Assembly (NCBI RefSeq): GCF_033568475.1
Contig: NC_133122.1
Location: 15,070,763 to 15,134,762 of the forward strand
Reading direction: 5' to 3'
From: Henckelia pumila
Taxonomy: Eukaryota > Streptophyta > Magnoliopsida > Lamiales > Gesneriaceae
DNA length: 64,000 nt
A program made the position numbers and the translations under genes. Shown here piece after piece: positions 13,126 through 22,722 of the stretch. The notes under the pieces were generated by a model, which saw only the letters and a list, made by a program, of their open reading frames with translations, did no database searches and was not told the origin of the DNA. The first letter of the stretch is position 1. Every line of letters begins with the position of its first letter.

Positions 13126-13909
13126 TGAAAGGAATATTTTATTCTTTAAAATCATCCTATTTTGAAAAAGATTTTATTATTTATCTTTTACCTTTCTTGG
13201 ACATGAAGTTATTTAATTCCTTGAATAACTTGATTTAATTAAAGTTATCAGAATATTATGTTATCTAATATCTATTGATTTAATTCTTTATTGTGTAGAT
13301 TTGTCTTGATCAAGATCTAGAGTCCTGCGCCTACAAGAAAACATTCTAAAGAAGGACTCTTGCTCTATTTATTGATGACATATGCCTACAAGGAAGGCAT
13401 CGATCATTGAGAGACCGGGAGTTTTCAAAAGCAAAAGAATACGTTCTTAGAACGGCTGGAGCTTGACGGTTGAACATAGTGCTTGAAGTCATGAAGAACA
13501 ATTCGGAGATTGTTGATCGAAGAAGTGTGCTACTCACATGTTTTGGCTTCAAGAGTTTTTCTCCTTATTCTGTTTTTTTTTATTATTCTATTTCATATAG
13601 AATGTTTTCTAGGAGAAACTTTATTATTTATTTTCTCACTTTTCTTGAGAAATTGATTTTTACAATAGTCACTAGTGTTAGGGTTTGTAACACTCTGTGA
13701 AAGTTTTCTAGTGAAGTTTTGCCCTGAGGCACTGCAAGAGTATAAATACTCTTGCTTAATTCAATTGAGTCTATTTATTTGGTTGCTTATTTATTTTATA
13801 CACGCTTAACTTATATTCCGCTGCAAATTACTCAAAGTGTTATAGTAGGTGTTGTCAACACCTTGTGACAACACCTCAAACTTTTATGTGCAACTTTTAT
13901 TTCCTTACA
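13126..13909 (+). repeat. 3' LTR of the Sirevirus-like element
   Basis: The 784-bp copy of 1253-2034, directly preceded by the polypurine tract AAAAAGGGGGAGAT (13112-13125). It carries TATAAATA at the centre of its palindrome (13734-13755), whereas the 5' LTR carries TATTTATA at the same place. Confidence 0.95.
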
Positions 13910-13914
13910 ATATT

Positions 13915-14267
13915 TTAATTCCAACGTGGTTTTAGGCCTTTCTAAATATGATATCTACATATATTCTTGATCATTTTACATTTGATTTATTGGAATTAGT
14001 AATTAGGATGGAGTTTAGGGGATGTGATGCATATTGTGGATACCATGTTGTTTTCAATCAAAGTCGACGAACGTATCTTCGTAATTTATCTGCTACTGAT
14101 TTGATGTCCAAGATTTTAAGTATGGTACATTTACTTCTTATGTCTTTTCGAATGTTTGAGATACAATCTCCTTGGTTGATGTAAGGAGGTTGTTGAAGTT
14201 TACTGCTTCATTTTCTTCAACATGTGCATATGGTATATTTGGAGTTGGAATTTGGATATTTGTCTCA
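13915..14267. other. Intergenic DNA after the copia element
   Basis: The first 40 bp complete the second unit of the 75-bp duplication that begins at 1138. The remainder contains a 78-codon open frame at 13948-14184 that resembles nothing I recognise and is probably chance. Confidence 0.5.
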
Positions 14268-14510
14268 TTGTGCTCTGTCCCTCACAAATTCCTCCAAAGT
14301 CTCCAACAACTTGCCAGAAATTTTTTGTACTTCCGGATACTCTGATCACTTTGCCACACCAATGTCCTTGCACCAGTTATAGAATCCCACCAGCTCATCG
14401 ATCTGCTTCGCTGCACTAGCATAAGCATCAAAAGCCTTCACACAATCTTGAATATCACAACCAGAACCTCACACTTCTGCATATAGCTTAAAGCTCTCCT
14501 TCATCTTCAT
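14268..14510 (-). pseudogene. Decayed fragment of an ANTH-domain clathrin assembly protein (AP180/CALM type)
   Basis: The minus strand starting at 14510 encodes MKMKESFKLYAEV, then a stop, then DCVKAFDAYASAAKQIDEL and VGFYNWCKDIGVAK, another stop, and SEYPEVQKISGKLLETLEEF. These strings are typical of plant clathrin assembly proteins that recruit clathrin at membranes. Two in-frame TGA codons stand where the family normally has amino acids, and upstream sequence (ending REMVIVKEK in another frame, about 14520-14535) suggests a frame break too. Only about 80 codons survive, so this is a gene relic, either a captured exon piece or the remains of a lost copy. Confidence 0.7.
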
Positions 14511-14739
14511 ATTTCTCTTTTACAATAACCATCTCTCTTATTCTCTTTCCCTCCTCCCTCTTCCCCTCTTCACAGAACGTGGTGTCTACGCAAGCAATGC
14601 GTGTGCCTTTAAATTTACAATTAAAGCGATGCATATTTATCTGTCTAACTATGTATACCTTTAAATACAGTGCTTGATTACACAAAATTTTAGCTAAGTT
14701 ATAACTATAAATTTTATGCACACATAGTTTTCAGAATTG

Positions 14740-15490
14740 GTAAATACTATAAATATTATTTACCTCAAAATACAAATTATTATCACTTTGTGGTTTTTTC
14801 CATGATTTTACTTAAGTTACACATTTTAATGTTTTTTGTGTACTTTCCTTTTTTAGGTGTCTTAATACCAAGTTTTTAAATATTGCTGATAACTGTGTGA
14901 TTTAATGTTGTGTTATTTTTGGTAGCCTTAAATTTTATGTTCTCAAGTTTCTTTTGGAATTAGTGAGAATTACTTTACATGAACATTTTTTCTTGCAATA
15001 CTACTTTGTTTTCATCTATTATTTTGCTACAAATTATAATATCATGACATTGGATTTTATGCAGCAACAACTATTCGATTCCTGATGATTACTATAGGTC
15101 CACACATAAAAAATCCAAGTGGTCATGAAAGAAGTTTAAGTTCAAATATTGATATGCAGGAATATCTTTTGAGTTTTAGATTAAAAATAATATTATGGTT
15201 GCGACAAACATGTATATATTAGGATTGTATTTTCAAATTTTTTTAGTTAAAGACTTTTCTAAAAGGTACATGCCAATGTGTATATATATGTGTGTTTTAA
15301 AGAATTTAGTTATCTTATTTGATCACAGTAAATTAAATTTATTTTGGAAAATTGTGGTAGGTTATACACAAACGTGTTTGCCACATTTATTTTGTTACAC
15401 TTCACATTAATGGTGAAATTACCAAGATAATTGTTGCTTAACTCAATAAGTAAATTTGTTAGAACATACTTAGTAATCGAGAATGGGTAA
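14740..15490. other. AT-rich intergenic DNA, nothing recognised
   Basis: About 750 bp with low complexity and no supported gene, RNA or terminal repeat. Confidence 0.5.
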
Positions 15491-15493
15491 ATT

Positions 15494-15818
15494 TCTCCCT
15501 ATATATAAAGAATTTCCCCTTTAAACACCATTTTTTAAATTGCCAAAATTGCTCTTATGTAATATAAATATTACAATTTTATTTTTATTTGTTTTTTTTT
15601 TTTGAAATTTTGATATTTCAAATTTTCATATTTTTCTCAACTAAACATTGTAGATAAGATAAATTGATAAAAAAAATTTAAATTTATTTTTATATTATTT
15701 TATAAATGATAAAAAATTAATTTAAATATTATTGAAAAAATAATATTTATATATAACATACAATATTAAATATATTGTATGATTTTATACATACGCAACG
15801 CGTGTGCGATTATGCTAG
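15494..15818 (+). mobile_element. Small non-autonomous Helitron
   Basis: The 5' end reads TCTCCCTATATATAAAG. The 3' end has a GC-rich hairpin (CGCAACGCGTGTGCG, 15794-15808) followed by a short spacer and CTAG|T, the standard Helitron 3' signature. The 5' end resembles that of the minus-strand element at 18986-19410. The exact 5' base is uncertain because the flanking base is T rather than A. Confidence 0.6.
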
Positions 15819-15819
15819 T

Positions 15820-16152
15820 TGGTATAATTAATATTACATTGTTGACAATATTTTTAATTTAGATCGAACTCTACCTGCGTTATCATCCGTGCCTTTTTCG
15901 AGTATGATAAAAACAATATATGGTAAAACATATAATCATCTTATTGTGGAGGAATGTCAATTTCTGTTCTTATGTGTTGTGTTATCAAAGTCTAAACTTT
16001 ATATTCACTTTTGGCTCGACAGCAAACAGGAACTGGCTCGGAACTAGACTGGGGTCGTTTGATAAGCCGGTGGTCCGACCTTCAACACGAGACCGGCCAA
16101 CTACGAGTTAGCTGAACTTTATCATCTCCCCGCGACACCATAATTCTAAACT
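15820..16152. other. Intergenic DNA
   Basis: Nothing supported. A GC-richer patch at 16015-16110 encodes short open frames on both strands but resembles no family I recognise. Confidence 0.45.
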
Positions 16153-16155
16153 TTA

Positions 16156-16326
16156 GGCACTATTTGATACGAAGGATAACACATTGGTTAATTAATAATC
16201 ATTGTTTTAACTAATATTTGGCTCAAGTTCTTTAAAAAAATGCGCAATTGTCTAATCCAAGTATATTAATTTAAAGTTCTTAAATTATTAATTCATCATT
16301 ATATAATCCATGAACGAAACAGTGCC
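16156..16326. mobile_element. Tourist-like (PIF/Harbinger) MITE
   Basis: Inverted ends GGCACTATTTGATACG and CGAAACAGTGCC bound a 171-bp AT-rich body. A TTA trinucleotide flanks it on both sides (16153-16155 and 16327-16329), the target duplication expected of PIF/Harbinger elements. It lies about 210 bp past the 3' end of the gene at 16535-16993. Confidence 0.75.
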
Positions 16327-16534
16327 TTATTGTTCAGAAATTAATTAAATCAAAACCAGATAGTTGAAAATGTATTACAAAGATAATGCCTAGAAGTTCA
16401 AGTTTTTAGCAATATGCACAGCATTGAAAATCAAGAAAAATAATTAAACACAATAATAATCTCATATGTATCGAACAATTAATTTCCCAGTAAATCAAGC
16501 TTCAATTTTTTTTTGTTTGTTTTTACAGTTTTAA

Positions 16535-16993
16535 TTAATTTTCACTTCTCTGAGACGAACTCCTCCAGAATCCAGCACTGTAAAATTTTTCCCACATCTC
16601 CTTCTCCAGCTCCATCACCTCCTTGTCGTCCCCCATCATCTCCAGAGCATTGACCATGGCCACCGAATGCATATGCACCTCCTTTTCATCGCACCCGCAC
16701 TTCCGCGGCGGCAGCAGCCCCTTCTTCATCAGCCTCAGCCGCCGCTTCCGCCTCAAGGCCTTCCGGCACAGCCCCGCCGGCAACTTGTACACAGCCAGCA
16801 CCAGAAGGTTCACAATCCCGCAGGGACAGCAACAGCACACCGCCGCGCACTCCGCAGCCGTGCCCCCCGCCACCTCCGCCAGCCTCATCTTCCTCACGCC
16901 GCCCCGTGACGACGAGTAGTCCGCGTTCTCCAGCAGCGGCTGCCGCCGGTCAACCATCGAACCCGGCGGACGCAGCAGGATTTGCCTCGTCAT
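16535..16993 (-). CDS. Small plant-specific Cys-rich protein of unknown function
   Basis: A single-exon frame of 152 codons. It begins MTRQILLRPPGSMVDRRQPLL, has a conserved-looking block GGTAAECAAVCCCCPCGIV (residues 43-61) running into a hydrophobic segment NLLVLAVYKLPAGLC (62-76), then a very basic stretch RKALRRKRRLRLMKKG (77-92). It ends in an acidic helix and WEKFYSAGFWRSSSQR. This combination is familiar from an uncharacterised plant protein family. The Cys cluster beside a hydrophobic patch and basic residues would fit membrane attachment through acylation, which is inference. Codon GC is far higher than the surroundings, as expected for a real exon. The leader probably extends toward 17440. 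Confidence 0.85.
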   Translation of the reverse strand: MTRQILLRPPGSMVDRRQPLLENADYSSSRGGVRKMRLAEVAGGTAAECAAVCCCCPCGIVNLLVLAVYKLPAGLCRKALRRKRRLRLMKKGLLPPRKCGCDEKEVHMHSVAMVNALEMMGDDKEVMELEKEMWEKFYSAGFWRSSSQRSEN

Positions 16994-17242
16994 TAATATA
17001 TATACACAAACTCAATCAATTTCCTCCAATCTCACAGTTCTTTTCGATTAAAATCTCGCAACCTGCACTTGAAGAATCACCCCCAAAAAAGAAAAATCTA
17101 AATTAACATAATCCCACTTCAAAAAAAAAAAAAAAAAAAACCCAATCCAATTTCCCGATCACCCGAATCCAACGAGATAATCAACAAAAAATATATCAAT
17201 GACAAGAAAACAAGAATACCCAGAAATTTCCAAACACTTATT

Positions 17243-17278
17243 TCACAAAAGTTGCAGAGCGGGAGCTAGCCTCGCCAT
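17243..17278 (-). other. Possible upstream ORF in the leader of the 16535-16993 gene
   Basis: The minus strand carries ATG at 17278 followed by ten codons and a stop, encoding MARLAPALQLL. It sits in a GC-rich island (17255-17345) upstream of the Cys-rich protein gene, which could be a 5' untranslated exon. No transcript evidence is available, so both the leader and the uORF are guesses. Confidence 0.3.
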
Positions 17279-17449
17279 GCTCCGGGGGATACGGCTTCAA
17301 TCGACCGCCGGGACACGCAAAAAACTCGGCGAATCCGCGGCGTAAGACCCTTTTTTCTTGGATGATGATAAGAGTCGAAAGAAAAGATTTTGAATATCAG
17401 CGATTTTTGACAAATTCAAGCGATCGGTTCCCCTGCTCTGTAGCTAAGG

Positions 17450-17498
17450 TTCCACTATTATTATCAATACTTGTTTAATCATTCATTCGTTCTACGAC

Positions 17499-17532
<34 letters not shown>

Positions 17533-18985
17533 TTAAATACTTTTAGATAGAGGCTATTTTCGTATATTCAGTCATTAATTAATACATAAATATTTGTATA
17601 GGTTCAAATCTATATTTTTATGAATATTCTTCTTTAATGCATATATATACGAGCTCACACACATATATATAACCATCTTTCATATATGTATAATCTTTTA
17701 TTTTATAAAATTTTGACTTAGTCTAAATATTGATAATTGCAACAATTTGAATTAAAATGAAATCTTGAGTTTAGAAATCAGATTATTCTTATTAAAGATA
17801 TGATGATTTTATAAATCAATGCGAGCATGTGATAAGACGTCATTGGAGATAAACTTGAAGATAGTTTTACAAAATTTAAAAAAATAAAAAATAGAGTTTC
17901 TATAAATTTAAGGTAGTGTTTGTAATATTTTAAAATATATAAGTCATTATAAATTTTTTTTTTCACAAATTTGTTATGCTCGACTTTAACATAATGGAAT
18001 AGATAGATCATAATAGATGATATACAAGGAGAAGGAATTTTTTAATTCACCTTTTTATGATAAATAAAAAATAAAATTAAAAATAAAAATATAGCATCAG
18101 TCATCACACATAAATATTCTATTTTTGAGTTAATTCTCATTAATATTTTTTTATTAATAATTAATAAATAAGTTTGCTATGAGACGATCTCATTTATTTA
18201 TGTATGTTAGGTGAATGATATGATCTATATCTACAATAATAAAAAATATATATTTTTTAATGAAACCGGTGAAATAAGATAATTGTTTCACAAAATTGAC
18301 TCGTGAGACTGTGTCATACGAATTTGTGTTAATTAAAATACCTTTTTGCTTAATCCTATTCTTATAAAATTCTTTCTTTTTTAATCATTTTAAAAAAAAT
18401 TATATGAGTCGAACCATGAAAAAAAAATTTTTTGCATATCATAATCACTTATTATTAGAGGTTGAAAACAATACTAAGTTTACGTCATGCCATGATTATT
18501 TACCAAGTCAAAACATTTTGGTAAAATCTTGTCATCAAACAAATAATATATTTGAATGCGCATAATTAACATTAAATAATAAGTACAACTATAATGTGAA
18601 TGAATGCACACAAAATTCCGAGAAGCTAATCTCTCAATATATAATAAGAAGACAAATTGAAACACTTGTTTAATAATAATTCCGATTCCGATGATTCCAT
18701 AAAAATAATAATAATAAAATTCGAACCCTAAACAGGCAGCTTCATCTATTTTAAAATATCTTAAAACATCATTGGTACAGTAATTATTATTACTAAATCC
18801 TTCGAATTGTGTCACAGATCATATGTACCATTAATTACGACTCTCAGTCCATTATAGTTTTCAAGGCACGTTGTATTATGTTATTCATATGTACGTGATA
18901 AATACTCAAGTATAATTTTAAATGGGATAATTTGCATTTCTCATTAATTTTTTCTATTCCTGACATTCACTCATTTTATAAGTTA
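17450..18985. other. Intergenic DNA with (ATT)n tract
   Basis: A perfect (ATT)n microsatellite lies at 17499-17528. The rest is AT-rich, with no gene. An open frame of 111 codons on the minus strand (18480-18815) is composed of low-complexity Tyr/Ile-rich sequence and is not credible. Confidence 0.5.
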
Positions 18986-19410
18986 CTAGTATTTCATTGC
19001 ACGCGTTGCGTGCTCGTACATTTTATTTTTTTAACGAAGAAAATAAATAATAAATTATAAAATTTAAAAATAATAAAAATATAACGTTTTCCTAAACAAA
19101 TATTCACAAAAAATATATATTTTTTATAAAGTGAGTGTCATTTTTGTAAATAAAATAATATCAAATGACACAAAGTGAGCTTTTAGTGGCTAGAAAAGAG
19201 AAAACCATATAAAATAACTATTTTGCCCATTAATTTTGATTTTATTGAAAATTGAGTCAGGAGATAATGATCATTTCAAATCAAGTTTCACCAATTAATT
19301 GAAAATTTGTTAATTAAAGGATCTCTATTTTAATAATATAATAAGATATTATATAATTATAATTATAATTGATAAAAGAAGTGAGTGTCAAATGTATAAA
19401 GAATAGGAGA
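18986..19410 (-). mobile_element. Small non-autonomous Helitron, minus strand
   Basis: Read on the minus strand, the element begins TCTCCTATTCTTTATAC after a host A. It ends with a hairpin GCACGC-AAC-GCGTGC, a short spacer and CTAG followed by a host T. The A|T insertion site, TC start, hairpin and CTAG end all fit Helitrons. It has no coding capacity. Confidence 0.68.
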
Positions 19411-20252
19411 TGTTAATGCAAATGACTCATTTTAAATGTATCCGAAACAATATAAAACAAATCTTTTAAAATATCAATTTACATCGATTTTTAAACATTT
19501 TGGGCAAATTTTACACATTATTATTATTATAAACATGTATTTGTTTGATAGGATGGGGCATCCTAATTCAAGTGTCCTTTCATACCAGCTCATCACGTTA
19601 TCCTAATTAAATACGCCTCAACTATCCCCAACTTAATGTCTCGTTTGTATGGTCATCTTTTGTGCTCAAACCCAAATTTTGTTTATAACTTTAGTATCCA
19701 CATTTTATTTTACGCTTTCTTCTAAGATCGATGACGGATCTAGCTTAGATCATTTTTACGTTATATTTTATTTATCGAAAAAAATTCTACACGAGTTTTT
19801 CATTTAGCTCGTTAAAGACCATATTTTTCAGTACTTAAAGTTCTGTCAATTTTCTAACTTCTAGAACACAACTTCATTGAACAATATATTGTAATTTTTT
19901 TTAACATACAATTTATAATATTTTGTCGTCATAACTAATAACATATAATTAATAACATATAATTTATTACATTAAGTAAAAGTAAAAGTTCACCACATCT
20001 TCAATTCCTAAATTGTAGGTTCGTTTGCATTCGTTGGGAGCGGCCTGTCGTTTGATTAGTTTCCACCTAATCGATGTCTCCAAATGGGTGTTGGCATCTG
20101 AACTTGTGACCATCATATATTTCTTCTAAATGTTTTACTACCATTTTTTGTATAAAAAAAATTTGTTTTATTGCAATAAATGCTCAACCCAGTTTTTTTT
20201 TTCTTTTTTTTTCTTTTTCCGAAATGACTGGTAACTAAACAATTGTTTTGAA
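19411..20252. other. Intergenic DNA, nothing recognised
   Basis: AT-rich sequence without a supported gene. A stretch starting TTTGATAGGATGGGG near 19550 looks like the end of a DNA transposon, but I could not find its partner. Confidence 0.45.
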
Positions 20253-20721
20253 TAGGTGTATAACGAATCGAGTTGGTTTGCGATTTTTGACTTGGTTTGA
20301 TAAATATTTGATTTTTATTTGAATTTATTGAACTTGAGTCGAACCCGAACATGTTGAAACTTTTTTCTCAAGCCAAAATCGAGTAAAATTAACTGTTTTA
20401 AAAAAAATTCGCGAGCATTAATATTTTATAATTACTGTAATGTAATGTAATCATATAAATATATATTTCGAACTTTTTAGATATTTCGAGCTTTCGAACG
20501 AAGTTCTTGAATCATAATATCCGAGCAAAATTTCAAATATTTCATAAATATGTTCGAATATTTCAATCCTAAATCGAACTTGAACTTCGTTTCGAGCTCG
20601 AGTAGAAATATTTGAAATTTGATATTCAAATCGAGCTCGAACTCAAATATACTTAGTTTGAGCCGAACTCAAACCTTAATTTTATATTATTATTTGGTTT
20701 GTCGATTGGTTTACTCCCCTA
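20253..20721. mobile_element. Possible non-autonomous hAT-like element
   Basis: The left end TAGGTGTATAACGAATCGA and the inverted right end TAGGGGAGTAAACCAATCGA are imperfect inverted repeats enclosing about 470 bp. The body is full of repeated TCGAACTCGAGC-type blocks. No clean 8-bp target duplication is visible, so the class is tentative. Confidence 0.4.
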
Positions 20722-21324
20722 GTTAATTTTGCAAAAACATAAAAGCATAAAATAAATATTTATCTTTTAAGAAATAATAAATCAAAACTCATAAAAAAAA
20801 ATTTAAATTCATTTTTGTTAGTTTCATATTAAGCATTGCTATGAATACAAAACACAAAAATTCACATGACGCTTTCACATATCAATTTTATGACACAAAT
20901 ATATTATTATTTTTTTATGTAAAAAATATTATTTTTAATTGTAGATAATAACATATATAATATTATTATTTCAAATTGTAACCCACTCAATGCATATCCT
21001 GTTATACTCTCAATTTATTTCATTATTCTTCTACAATTTTCTAGATCCACCTCCATTGTATCAGTCAAGATAATGACCGCTAAAGTAAAATAGTGTTTGA
21101 TAGAGTTTCAACGAATCACTTTTTAATTTTTTAAAAAAAATTTTCCTAAAATTTGAAAATTTTGTTTAAAAAAAGATCAAAAGCTTTTCTTAAAACATCA
21201 CTCAAACAATGTGCAATGAGGCAAGGTATTTATAAAAATTCCAATTATTTAAAATTAAAAAAACTCGTTAATATTTGACTTTATTATTAAATTACAAAAT
21301 TGAAGTAAACGGACTACTTTCCTT

Positions 21325-21590
21325 TTCTTCTTTTTTTTTTTTAGAAAGGATTGACTCCGAATGTGACCCATTCCACATGATTCAGAGGTCCATTGGTTGT
21401 GGAGGATAAATCGATGGATGTGCACGAGCGGCAGGGACCTGAGGAAGGGAGCACATGGCCCAATCCCCAGAGCATACCCCACAATATTTCAGCAGGGAAT
21501 ATGCTTTATACGAGGATCAAACGGGCAACGCTGGAGAATTTTTTCCCACGTCACCTCAGGCCTTACCAACTCGAGTATGTCTTTGTGGGC
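21325..21590 (-). mobile_element. tRNA-derived SINE with 18-bp target duplication
   Basis: The direct repeat AAACGGACTACTTTCCTT (21307-21324 and 21591-21608) flanks a 266-bp insert. On the minus strand the insert starts with an A-box-like CTCGAGTTGGTAAGG, then a B-box-like GTTTGATCC about 45 bp on. It ends in an A-rich tail, seen on the plus strand as the T run near 21325-21342. A long perfect target duplication, tail and internal pol III boxes are the hallmarks of a SINE. Short open frames inside it are chance. Confidence 0.85.
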
Positions 21591-21864
21591 AAACGGACTA
21601 CTTTCCTTGAACGCAATTATGTGGCTCAAATCGATTCCTTTTATGGGTCACGTGAAATGAATGGTGTCAATTGTGTTCTTGGAAACGATCTATATTTTTA
21701 TTTATAAACTATTATCATATTATATGCTAATTAGAGTAATAATATACAACTCGATTATCTTTAAATAATAATAATAATAAACAACAATGGAGATTGATCT
21801 CGGTTCTCTATTGCTTTTGAGCTCTTGAGAAAAACAAATTATTATTAAAAAAAATGGAATACTC

Positions 21865-22722
21865 GGGTCCGTTTGATAGGAGTGATAAGATAAATAAAAG
21901 ATGTGTTAATTGATGGATTATTTTATGGATATATGCAGATAATTATTAACGAGGATAAAAACTAAATCTATTTGGTACGTTTTTTATTCGGTGGATAAAA
22001 TTTATATACGTTTTCACATTACCAAAATACCCCTGTCTTCATCTCGAATTTATCAAATATTGACCCACTTCGTAATACAGATCTGGTTCATTGTCCGTGA
22101 GCTTGAACTTCTTTATTGGGCTGCGAAACATCATCTTCTTCACCGACAACGGTAAAAATTTTCTTGTGATGCGTTCATTTTCATGTATATGCCAGATCTA
22201 ATCTGTGTTCTTTCATTTTCGTGTTGTAAGTTTGTTGAATAATTTTTCAACTCTCTCATCTATTATTTAAATTCCAGATTTTAGTGTTTTTTTAATCTTC
22301 GGCACTTGAAGCTCCGAAGTGCTGAAGTTGTTCAATATCCATTTTTCGGCACCAAGTGGGTTGACGAATAACGATGCCGCACGATAGGGTCCTAATTTCA
22401 TTTCGATGAGCATGGAACCTTTTTTGCAAATTTTTGCTTACTTGTAGTTGAAGAGAAGAGTCCAGATCAAACGCGAACGATAAGATCTTGGATCCAACTT
22501 TTGCCGCACAGAACCGTATATTTTCCCCATCTGATACACTGGTTTTTTGATGAATAATTATGAAGAGCCAGGGACAGAATGGTAATTACATCGCTTAGTC
22601 TCGTGCACTGTACAAATCGTGATTCCCTATACCTGCATCGAAGCTGGTTTCTTTTTGCAGCTATTTCCTTCGATGGCCAACAAATAATCACGGGCCTGTA
22701 GTCAGGCCTACCAAACAGACCC
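21865..22722. mobile_element. Non-autonomous DNA transposon with Harbinger-like ends
   Basis: The left end GGGTCCGTTTGATAGG and the inverted right end GGGTCTGTTTGGTAGG match at 14 of 16 positions and bound 858 bp. Such ends are typical of PIF/Harbinger elements. The flanks are CTC on the left and TAA on the right, so no target duplication survives. No transposase is encoded. Confidence 0.65.

Larger units (their letters stand above)
1972..13877 (+). repeat. Dispersed palindromic motif, about 12 copies inside the Sirevirus
   Basis: The core is GRTGTTG-Y-CAACAYC followed by TGTGACAACACC. Copies or variants lie at 1972-2002 (5' LTR), 3259-3300 and 3889-3930 (gag/protease), 7189-7220 (integrase), 7969-8012, 9104-9134 (RNase H region), 9802-9844, 10262-10306 (spacer), 11740-11771 and 12566-12609 (3' ORF), 13002-13033 (3' leader) and 13847-13877 (3' LTR). 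A weak variant is at 10881-10910. No such copy was noticed outside the element. Confidence 0.85.
1253..13909 (+). mobile_element. Sirevirus-like Ty1/copia LTR retrotransposon with nested solo LTR
   Basis: Two LTRs (1253-2034 and 13126-13909) begin TGAAAGGAA and end TTCCTTACA. They are flanked by a perfect 5-bp duplication ATATT (1248-1252 and 13910-13914). The order is PBS, gag, protease, integrase, RT, RNase H, an extra large 3' ORF, PPT. The integrase-before-RT order makes it copia. The extra 3' ORF and the style of the integrase core are typical of the Sirevirus (SIRE/Maximus) lineage. Without the 2.6 kb nested LTR it is about 10.0 kb. By eye the two LTRs differ at roughly 16-18 positions (about 2 percent), so the insertion is fairly young. 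Gag and pol carry stops and frame breaks, so the copy is not autonomous. Confidence 0.95.

Noticed and set aside
16623-16919. Plus-strand frames of 98 and 80 codons
   Set aside because: They are antisense to the GC-rich coding exon of the Cys-rich protein and have biased low-complexity composition.
21325-21590. A true tRNA gene on the minus strand
   Set aside because: The A-box and B-box like parts are degenerate, no full cloverleaf is apparent, and the tail and target duplication show a SINE.
21393-21707. Open frames of 87-104 codons over 21393-21707
   Set aside because: They cross the SINE and its target duplication, so they are accidental.
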